A stretch of 8,556 nt of DNA from Acidobacteriota bacterium (GTDB lineage: Bacteria; Acidobacteriota; Blastocatellia; RBC074): NCBI GenBank assembly GCA_013140935.1, contig JABFSD010001062.1, positions 1 to 8,556 of the forward strand, given 5' to 3'. This document shows positions 1 to 5,322 of this stretch, in pieces. Below the pieces are notes generated by a model. The model had not been told where the DNA came from and did no database searches. It was given only the letters and a program-made list of their open reading frames with translations. The position numbers and the translations under genes are program-made. The first letter of the stretch is position 1; each line of letters opens with the position of its first letter.

Positions 1-1
1 G

Positions 2-514
2 ACGAAATCAAAAACGATTGCGGGCTTGCCGGCGGCGTTCACAGCGTTGGGCAAAAATGGTTGGCTGGCATTGTTCATCACGGTTTTGTTCGTCGCCTTT
101 GCGCACGTGCTGTTGAGCCGCACCCTGTGGGGGCGGTGGCTTTATGCGCTGGGACACAACGCGCAAGCCGCGCGCATTTCCGGCGTACCCCATGACAAAG
201 CGTTGACGCTGGCTTATGGGGCGAGCGGCGTGGGCGCGGCGGCGGCGGCGATTTTGTATACCGGACGTTTAGAAACCGGTTCGCCCGTGTTGGGGCAACG
301 CCTGTTGCTCGACGTGATTGGCGCGGCGGTCATCGGCGGTACGAGCTTGTTCGGCGGACGCGGCAAGATCGTTTGGACGCTGTTCGGCGTGCTGTTTCTG
401 ACGCTGATAGATAACACGCTCAATCTGAACAACGCTTCGCATTTCACGATCATGATGGTCAAAGGCGCAGTCATTTTGCTGGCGGCCTTGCTGGATGTTT
501 GGCGTACGCGATGA
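2..514 (+). CDS. Sugar ABC transporter permease, RbsC/BPD_transp_2 family (5' end cut by the window)
   Basis: This is the C-terminal 170 residues of an inner-membrane permease of a carbohydrate-uptake ABC importer; the reading frame is open from base 2, so the start lies upstream of the window. Hydrophobic segments alternate with short charged loops, for example the stretch around FITVLFVAFAHVLL near the window edge. The motif GWAL-like 'GRWLYALGHNAQAARISGV' is the typical cytoplasmic loop of RbsC-type permeases. It is followed by the conserved 'IGGTSLFGGRGKI' segment and a last hydrophobic helix near the C-terminus ('GAVILLAALLDVWRTR'). In the family this loop contacts the ATPase. The stop codon TGA shares bases with the ATG of the next gene, so the two are probably translationally coupled. 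Together with the second permease (2007-2969) it would form a heterodimeric channel. The family call is firm. The sugar cannot be read from this protein, and the apionate lactonase downstream points to an apiose-type substrate. Confidence 0.9.
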   Translation, partial: TKSKTIAGLPAAFTALGKNGWLALFITVLFVAFAHVLLSRTLWGRWLYALGHNAQAARISGVPHDKALTLAYGASGVGAAAAAILYTGRLETGSPVLGQRLLLDVIGAAVIGGTSLFGGRGKIVWTLFGVLFLTLIDNTLNLNNASHFTIMMVKGAVILLAALLDVWRTR

Positions 515-1998
515 ATCACTTGCTCGAATGCTCACAACTCGAAAAAGGTTTTTCCGGCGTCGCGGTGCTGCGCGGCGTGAGCCTTTCTTTGTCGGCAGGC
601 AAGGTGTTGGGCTTGGTCGGTGAGAACGGCGCAGGCAAGTCTACGTTGATGAATTTGCTGGGCGGCGTGCTGCAACCGGATGGCGGTGCGATGCGTTTGG
701 CGGACGAGGCTTACGCGCCAAAGAGTCCGGCTGAAGCCACGCGATGCGGCGTGGCGTTTGTTCATCAGGAATTGAATCTGTTCAGCAATCTCAGCATCGC
801 CGAAAATCTCTTTGTTCCGGCTTTCCCGAAAAACGCTTTTGGTTTCATTGATCGCGCGGCGATGCGTCGGCGTGCGACGGAATTGTTACAAGCCGTCGAG
901 CTCGAGGTCGCGCCTGATAGGTTGCTCGAAAGCCTCGCGCCCGGCGAACGCCAACTCGTCGAAATCGCCAAAGCCTTAGGCCAAAACGCGCGGCTGATGA
1001 TTCTGGATGAACCGACGAGTTCGCTGACCAGCCGTGAGAGTGAACGGTTGTTCGCGTTGATCGAACGGTTGCGCGCGCAAGGCCTCGGGATGATTTATAT
1101 CTCGCATGTGCTGAGCGATGTGCTGCGGCTGTGCGACGACATCGTCGTGTTGCGCGACGGCGCGATTGCAGGCAGCGGCGCGCGCGCTGAATTCACGACG
1201 GAGCGTTTGATTACCTTGATGGTCGGGCGCGAGTTGCAACAGCTTTATCCAATTCGTAAGCAAGCGCCGCGTGATGAAACCGTGTTGCAAGTCGAATCAC
1301 TCTCGCAACCCGGTGTGATCGAAAGCATCAGTTTCAATTTGCAACGCGGCGAAGTGCTCGGCCTCGCGGGCTTGATGGGCGCAGGCCGCACCGAACTCGC
1401 GCGCATTCTGTTCGGCCTCGATTCGTTTGCGACGGGCAGCCTCACGCTCAACGGCGAAAGCATCGGTGCGCTTGCGCCGCGCGAACGCGTTCAGCGCGGT
1501 TTGGCCTTTCTCACCGAAGACCGCCGCGCCGAAGGCTTGTTGATGGATGCCACCATCGCCGACAACGCGGCGCTCGTCGCCTTGCCGCAATTCGCGCGCA
1601 ACGCATTGATCGAAAGCGAACGGCTCGCGGCGGCAGTAAGTGCGATGACGAATTCAGTGCAAGTCAGAGGCGCGACGAGCAACGCGCAAGCCGTGCGTAA
1701 GTTGAGCGGCGGCAATCAGCAAAAAGTCGTGCTGGCAAAGTGGCTGCTGCAAAAGCCCTCGGTGTTTATTTTGGATGAGCCTACGCGCGGCGTTGACGTA
1801 GGCGCGCGCGCCGAAATCTATCGCATCATCAACGAACTCGCCGAAAGCGGCGCAGGCGTGCTGATGATCTCTTCGGAGTTGGAAGAGTTGATTGGGATGT
1901 GCGACCGCATGCTCGTCTTGCGGCGCGGTGAACTGACGGCGAGTTTCGCGCGCGCTGAATTTGACCGCGAACAGATTTTGCGCGCGGCGTTGGGGTGA
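511..1998 (+). CDS. Sugar ABC transporter ATP-binding protein, two NBDs (RbsA/MglA type)
   Basis: This cytoplasmic ATPase of a monosaccharide importer has 495 residues, the usual length for the family, with two nucleotide-binding domains in one chain. NBD1 has Walker A GENGAGKST (residues 37-45), signature LAPGERQ (142-148), Walker B ILDEP with D166/E167, and H-loop H199. NBD2 shows the degeneration normal for RbsA/MglA: its P-loop reads GLMGAGRTE (287-295) with Arg in place of the Lys, and its H-loop His is replaced by Ser (MISSEL). It keeps signature LSGGNQQ (398-404) and Walker B D422/E423. One composite ATP site is therefore probably catalytically weak. I chose the ATG at 511 because it overlaps the upstream TGA as ATGA and gives the family's usual N-terminus (MNHLLECSQLEKGF). 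A TTG at 499 in the same frame would add only four residues. It lies between the two permease genes, and all are probably one transcript. The substrate is inferred from the neighbouring apnL-like gene. Confidence 0.95.
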   Translation: MNHLLECSQLEKGFSGVAVLRGVSLSLSAGKVLGLVGENGAGKSTLMNLLGGVLQPDGGAMRLADEAYAPKSPAEATRCGVAFVHQELNLFSNLSIAENLFVPAFPKNAFGFIDRAAMRRRATELLQAVELEVAPDRLLESLAPGERQLVEIAKALGQNARLMILDEPTSSLTSRESERLFALIERLRAQGLGMIYISHVLSDVLRLCDDIVVLRDGAIAGSGARAEFTTERLITLMVGRELQQLYPIRKQAPRDETVLQVESLSQPGVIESISFNLQRGEVLGLAGLMGAGRTELARILFGLDSFATGSLTLNGESIGALAPRERVQRGLAFLTEDRRAEGLLMDATIADNAALVALPQFARNALIESERLAAAVSAMTNSVQVRGATSNAQAVRKLSGGNQQKVVLAKWLLQKPSVFILDEPTRGVDVGARAEIYRIINELAESGAGVLMISSELEELIGMCDRMLVLRRGELTASFARAEFDREQILRAALG

Positions 1999-1999
1999 G
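1992..1999 (+). promoter_or_regulatory. Shine-Dalgarno-like sequence deciding the permease start
   Basis: The bases GGGGTGAG sit 7 nt before the ATG at 2007 and resemble the 3' half of a consensus Shine-Dalgarno. No comparable purine run precedes the alternative GTG start at 1995, which overlaps the previous stop as GTGA. This favours 2007, although coupling at 1995 remains possible. Confidence 0.4.
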
Positions 2000-2006
2000 C
2001 AGTCTT

Positions 2007-2969
2007 ATGAAATTCATCTTCACTCGGTACGCTCCCCTGATTTTATTCGCCGCCTTGCTGGCGCTGTTCGGCTGGCGTGCGCCGCGCTTTCTGTCCGGCG
2101 CAAACTTCCTCAACATCCTGATTCAATCTGCTTCGGTCGCCATCGTCGCCACCGGCATGACTTTTGTGTTGCTGACGGCGGGCATTGATCTGTCAGTTGG
2201 TTCGGTGATGTTCATTGCGGCGGCGTTGGCAGGGAAGCTGGTCTTGAGCGGACAACCCCTCTGGCTCGCGTGCGCAGCCATCGTGCTGACCGGCATAGCG
2301 TGCGGCGCATTGAATGCGCTCTTTATCACGCGCTGGCGCATCGTACCTTTCATCGTGACGTTGGCGACCTTGTATGCCGGGCGCGGTTTCGGCTTGTGGC
2401 TGACCGAAACACGCGCGTTGAATTTGCCCGAATCCATCTTGCGCATCGGCACTGCGCGCGTCGCGGGCCTTCCGTTTCCGGTGCTGATGTTGGTGATAAT
2501 CGTCGTGCTCGCGCACTTCACACTGACGCGCACGAGTTTCGGCAGGCAGATTTACGCCACAGGCAACGATGCCGAAACCGCACGCAAGGCGGGCATCAAC
2601 GTCGTGCGTGTGCAATTTGCGGTTTATGTCATCAGCGGATTGTGCGCAGCCCTCGGCGGATTGGTCGCCGTAGCGCAACTCGGCGCGGTGTCGCCTACGT
2701 TCGGGAATCAGCGCGAGTTTGCCGCGATTGCGGCGGCGGTGTTGGGTGGCGCGAGTTTATTCGGCGGACGCGGCCACGTGCTGCCGGGCACGTTCATCGG
2801 CGCGTTGCTCATTCAAACCGTAGAGAGCGGCCTCGTGATGATGAATGCCGACCCTTATCTTTATCCGTTGGTGATGAGCGCGATCATTTTCGTAGCGGTG
2901 TGGCTCGACAGCGTGCGCCGCGAACAATGGCAGCGCGGACAATTGCGCCGCATCAGACCCGCGACTTGA
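2007..2969 (+). CDS. Sugar ABC transporter permease, RbsC/BPD_transp_2 family
   Basis: This is a complete inner-membrane permease of 320 residues, the normal size for RbsC-like proteins. It starts with a short positively charged N-terminus (MKFIFTRYAP) and then a run of hydrophobic helices. Family hallmarks are visible: TAGIDLSVGS around residues 57-66, GRQIYATGNDAETARKAGI (the cytoplasmic coupling loop), and GGASLFGGRG at 247-256. The final helix is followed by a basic tail (SVRREQWQRGQLRRIR). The ATG at 2007 has a Shine-Dalgarno-like sequence and gives a typical family N-terminus. A GTG at 1995 in the same frame would add four residues and overlap the ATPase stop as GTGA. It is the second, distinct permease of the same system, so the transporter is probably a heterodimer like LsrC/LsrD rather than an RbsC homodimer. 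The gene order permease-ATPase-permease differs from the classical ATPase-first order. The next gene begins 4 nt after its stop. Confidence 0.92.
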   Translation: MKFIFTRYAPLILFAALLALFGWRAPRFLSGANFLNILIQSASVAIVATGMTFVLLTAGIDLSVGSVMFIAAALAGKLVLSGQPLWLACAAIVLTGIACGALNALFITRWRIVPFIVTLATLYAGRGFGLWLTETRALNLPESILRIGTARVAGLPFPVLMLVIIVVLAHFTLTRTSFGRQIYATGNDAETARKAGINVVRVQFAVYVISGLCAALGGLVAVAQLGAVSPTFGNQREFAAIAAAVLGGASLFGGRGHVLPGTFIGALLIQTVESGLVMMNADPYLYPLVMSAIIFVAVWLDSVRREQWQRGQLRRIRPAT

Positions 2970-2973
2970 ACTT

Positions 2974-4824
2974 ATGTCGTCAAACGATTCGATAACTTTG
3001 CACGCCGGCCCGATCAACCTCACTTTCACCGACGGCGAATTGCGTTATCTGTGCATCGGCGCGCGCGAAATTTTGCGGCGCGTTTATGTGGCGGTGCGCG
3101 ATCGCTGGTGGAATACGATTCCGCTCGCGCTCACTGATCTGCAAATACACTGCGTTGCCGATCAATTTGAACTCAGCTTCACGGCGACGCATCAGCAAGG
3201 CGAAATTGATTTTGCGTGGCGCGGCGCGATCAGCGGCGCGACGGACGGCACGATCACGTTCACGATGAACGGCGCCGCGCGTTCGACCTTTTGGCATAAT
3301 CGCATCGGCTTGTGCGTACTGCATCCGCCCAACGAAGCCGCGTGCGAGATTGAGCATACCGACGGCACGCGCACGATGGGTTGCTTCCCGCGCTTGATCG
3401 CGCCGCATCAGCCATTTAAAGACATTCGAGCCGTTTCGCACACAGCCGCGCCGGGCTTGCGCGCCGAAGTGCGACTGACGGGCGATACGTGTGAGATGGA
3501 AGACCAGCGCAACTGGACCGACGGTTCGTTCGAAACTTACAGCACACCGCTGGCCTTGCCTTTCCCCGTTGAGATCACAGCCGATGTGCGCGTGCAACAA
3601 TCGTTCAGCTTGCGCTTGTTAGGGAATGCAAACGCCGCAACCAAACCGCAACCGCTCACGCTCACCATCGCTGAAAATGCCATCGGCAAACTCCCGCGCC
3701 TTGGCCTCGGACTCGCCAGCCACGGCGCGCCGTTGAGCGAATCGGCGACCGAACTTTTGCGTGCGCTCAGGCTGGCGCACCTGCGCTTAGACCTGTGCAT
3801 GCGCGGCGCGTGGCAAGCCGAATTGGCTCGCGCTACCAATGAAGCGATAACGCTTCAGACACAACTCGAAGTCGCGGTTTTTCTTTCTGACGATGCGGCA
3901 AATGAATTAGCTGTGTTGCGTGCCGCGTTGAACGAATTGCATCCGCCCGTCGCGCGCTGGCTGATCTTTCACGAGGCCGAAGCCGTCACGGCGCCAGGTT
4001 GGGTGGGACAAGCGCGAGTCGTGTTGCGCGATTACGACGCGACGGCGGCTTTCGGCGCGGGTACGAATCAATATTTCGCCGAACTCAATCGTGAGCTTTT
4101 CTCCAAGCCTCGCATAAATTATCCGGCTGATGTGCTTTGCTATTCGGCCAATCCGCAAGTGCACGGTTTCGACAAGGCGACGTTGATCGAATCGCTTTCG
4201 GCACAGGCCGATACGGTTTTCACCGCGCGACACGCAATGCCCGAAACGCCGGTTGCCGTTTCACCCGTTACGCTCAAGCCGCGTTTCAATCAACACTCAG
4301 CCAGCGAGAAAACCTCTGACATCCACCGGCCAAATAACGTAGACGCGCGGCAGGCTTCGCTTTTCGCCGCGTGCTGGACGCTGGGCAGTTTGAAATATCT
4401 GGCAGAAAGCGGTGCGGCGAGCGTAACCTATTTTGAGACGACCGGCTGGCGCGGCGTGATTGAAGCTGAAGGCGTAACGCCCGCATTCTCAGCCTACGGC
4501 GAACCATATCCGCTCTATCACTTATTCGCAGCCCTCGGTGGTTGGCTGCAAGCAGAAGTATTGCCAGTCACTTCGACGGATGCGCTGAGAGTGGTTGGCC
4601 TGGCTTTGCGCAAAGGTAAGCGAAGCAGCCTGTGGCTGGCGAATCTCAGTAACAGGTTGGAACTTGTCTGGTTGCGTGGTTCTAGTGGCATGTGGAATGG
4701 CCGGTCGCTCACCGCCACCGGATGGCAAGCAAGTTCAGCAGCGGTCGCTGAAGGCAGGCTTGGTGATAGGCTTGAAATTACGCTGCTCCCTAATGAGATA
4801 CTCTGGTTGTATGATCAACTATAA
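2974..4824 (+). CDS. apnL: Probable D-apionate (D-apionolactone) lactonase, ApnL-like
   Basis: This 616-residue protein without a signal peptide is probably cytoplasmic. I recognise it as the ApnL type, which hydrolyses D-apionolactone to D-apionate in the catabolism of apiose, a branched plant-cell-wall pentose. Segments matching my memory of that family are ELRYLCIGAREILRRVYVAVRDR (23-45), the HTDGT block (128-132), FPRLIAPHQPFKDIRAVSH (138-156) and EMEDQRNWTDGSFETY (174-189). Residues 1-200 look like a beta-rich domain. The middle and C-terminal part looks like a TIM-barrel of glycosidase type, beginning at LGLGLASHG and ending with TYFETTGWRG. There, E488 sits at the end of a strand where clan-A glycosidases place a catalytic acid; that role is my inference. 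The gene starts 4 nt after the permease stop with no clear Shine-Dalgarno, so coupled translation is likely. Transporter linkage fits uptake and use of the same compound. Alternatively it could be a related sugar lactonase or an inactive glycosidase-like relative. Confidence 0.78.
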   Translation: MSSNDSITLHAGPINLTFTDGELRYLCIGAREILRRVYVAVRDRWWNTIPLALTDLQIHCVADQFELSFTATHQQGEIDFAWRGAISGATDGTITFTMNGAARSTFWHNRIGLCVLHPPNEAACEIEHTDGTRTMGCFPRLIAPHQPFKDIRAVSHTAAPGLRAEVRLTGDTCEMEDQRNWTDGSFETYSTPLALPFPVEITADVRVQQSFSLRLLGNANAATKPQPLTLTIAENAIGKLPRLGLGLASHGAPLSESATELLRALRLAHLRLDLCMRGAWQAELARATNEAITLQTQLEVAVFLSDDAANELAVLRAALNELHPPVARWLIFHEAEAVTAPGWVGQARVVLRDYDATAAFGAGTNQYFAELNRELFSKPRINYPADVLCYSANPQVHGFDKATLIESLSAQADTVFTARHAMPETPVAVSPVTLKPRFNQHSASEKTSDIHRPNNVDARQASLFAACWTLGSLKYLAESGAASVTYFETTGWRGVIEAEGVTPAFSAYGEPYPLYHLFAALGGWLQAEVLPVTSTDALRVVGLALRKGKRSSLWLANLSNRLELVWLRGSSGMWNGRSLTATGWQASSAAVAEGRLGDRLEITLLPNEILWLYDQL

Positions 4825-4850
4825 GTTTTCGCGGCACGTTTCATCGTTCA

Positions 4851-4880
4851 AGCCAGCGCAAGCCAGCGCAAGCCAGCGCG
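4851..4880 (+). repeat. 10-bp tandem repeat, three copies
   Basis: The unit AGCCAGCGCA is repeated head to tail three times, the last copy differing only in its final base (G for A). It starts 26 nt after the apnL-like stop codon. The period of 10 bp is close to one helical turn. It is too short to be a CRISPR and has no spacers. It is most likely a slippage-prone simple repeat. Confidence 0.9.
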
Positions 4881-4947
4881 CTTATTCCTGCGCCGAATTC
4901 ATCTCGCCGCTTTGTCGGCAATCAATTGAGCCATACACCTTTTAATC

Positions 4948-4969
4948 CGTGCCGATGTGGCGCGTTTTT
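4948..4969 (+). terminator. Candidate intrinsic terminator after the sugar operon
   Basis: CGTGCC pairs with GGCGCG (six pairs, one of them G-T) across a five-base loop GATGT, followed directly by five T residues. It lies 123 nt downstream of the apnL-like stop. The stem is short and the T tract modest, so it is a weak candidate. It is the best hairpin-plus-T structure I found in the spacer, and its position suits the end of the left-hand operon. Confidence 0.35.
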
Positions 4970-5000
4970 CCAACTGCATTGTTTCTGCGCAATGCGCGCC

Positions 5001-5168
5001 TCATAGATCGCGGTGTTGATGTTGATAAGTGCTGACCGGCAGCGCGGGCAGCACATAAGCGCCACTGGCTGCGCGCACGGTTTGGTGTTGTGAGCCTGTC
5101 GTCGTTGAAGTGAGTGTGATTTGTGTGTTGGCGACACTAGCTCCTAAACCAAGCGAAACTGAATAAAT
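5001..5168 (-). pseudogene. Relic of a carboxypeptidase-regulatory-like (Oar/TonB-receptor type) domain
   Basis: Read on the minus strand between two stops, 5168 to 5001 gives a peptide containing GLGASVANTQITLTSTTTGS and, a few residues on, RAASGAYVLPALPVSTYQ. This is the classic pattern of the beta-sandwich domain at the N-terminus of Oar-like TonB-dependent receptors: alternating Thr-rich strands, then a T/S-G-x-Y-x-[LF]-P-x-L-P-x-x-x-Y turn. There is no start codon or signal peptide. A TAG lies immediately upstream and a TGA immediately downstream. After that TGA the same frame continues with plausible protein-like residues as far as about 4907. The intact receptor would be about a thousand residues and cell-surface, so this is a small decayed fragment or a lucky read of a short piece. 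Such receptors are very abundant in Acidobacteriota genomes, which is the main taxonomic hint here. Confidence 0.45.
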
Positions 5169-5309
5169 CTAATTCTAAAGGTGTATGAAGGTGAACCCTA
5201 AGGTCTAGGCCCTTTACCCCCAAATCCATGATCCCATTTTGAGTCGCCCAGCAGCATAGGAAGGGAAGAAATCTTGTGGGATAAGCACCCTGACACTGAG
5301 AACAAAAAA

Positions 5310-5314
5310 AGGGG
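5310..5314 (+). promoter_or_regulatory. Shine-Dalgarno of the AAA+ ATPase gene
   Basis: AGGGG after an A-rich run lies 8 nt before the GTG at 5323. A nearby ATG (5318) and GTG (5321) are in other frames, so this site supports the GTG at 5323 as the start. The next in-frame ATG, at 5410, would remove the first beta strand of the N-terminal domain. Confidence 0.5.
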
Positions 5315-5322
5315 CAAATGGT

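Larger units (their letters stand above)
4932..5187. repeat. 11-bp inverted repeat bracketing a 256-bp segment
   Basis: CATACACCTTT at 4932-4942 and its exact reverse complement AAAGGTGTATG at 5177-5187 enclose the Oar-like relic and the candidate terminator. A perfect 11-bp inverted pair within a 500-base spacer is unlikely by chance but not impossible. I see no matching target-site duplication outside the arms, so calling it a mobile-element remnant (MITE-like) is only a possibility. The arms are too far apart to be a simple terminator. Confidence 0.35.
4825..5322. other. Intergenic spacer with decayed and repetitive sequence
   Basis: This 498-base stretch has no intact gene. It separates the sugar operon from the injection-system genes. 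It holds, in order, a three-copy 10-bp tandem repeat (4851-4880), a candidate terminator (4948-4969), a minus-strand protein relic (5001-5168), and an 11-bp inverted repeat at 4932-4942 and 5177-5187. A more A/T-rich part from about 5160 leads to the Shine-Dalgarno of the next gene. I looked for sigma-70-like -35/-10 pairs ahead of 5323 and found none that convinced me, although a promoter for the right-hand gene set should lie here. The short open frames in this region have neither plausible starts nor recognisable products. Confidence 0.6.

Noticed and set aside
499..510. TTG start for the ABC ATPase four codons upstream of the ATG
   Set aside because: The ATG at 511 forms the ATGA overlap with the preceding stop and gives the family's usual N-terminus.
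2270..2995. Second + strand open frame (241 codons) over the permease
   Set aside because: It is rich in Arg, His and Cys with no hydrophobic helices. It is an off-frame reading of the permease gene.
2980..3600. Long minus-strand open frame (206 codons) opposite the apnL-like gene
   Set aside because: It is the antisense shadow of a GC-rich gene; the residues are Arg/Ala-rich and match no family I know, while the + strand product is recognisable.
4851..4880. CRISPR array
   Set aside because: The unit is only 10 bp, contiguous and without spacers.
4595..4945. + strand open frame crossing the end of the apnL-like gene into the spacer
   Set aside because: It is out of frame with the real gene, runs through the tandem repeat and lacks a Shine-Dalgarno.
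4922..5137. Minus-strand open frame of 71 codons in the spacer
   Set aside because: The protein-like signal in this region lies in a different minus frame (the Oar-like relic); this frame is Cys/His/Gln-rich and has no plausible start signal.
5180..5320. Sigma-70 promoter for the right-hand gene set
   Set aside because: Several A/T-rich hexamers exist, but none has a fitting -35 partner at 16-18 nt, so I do not call one.
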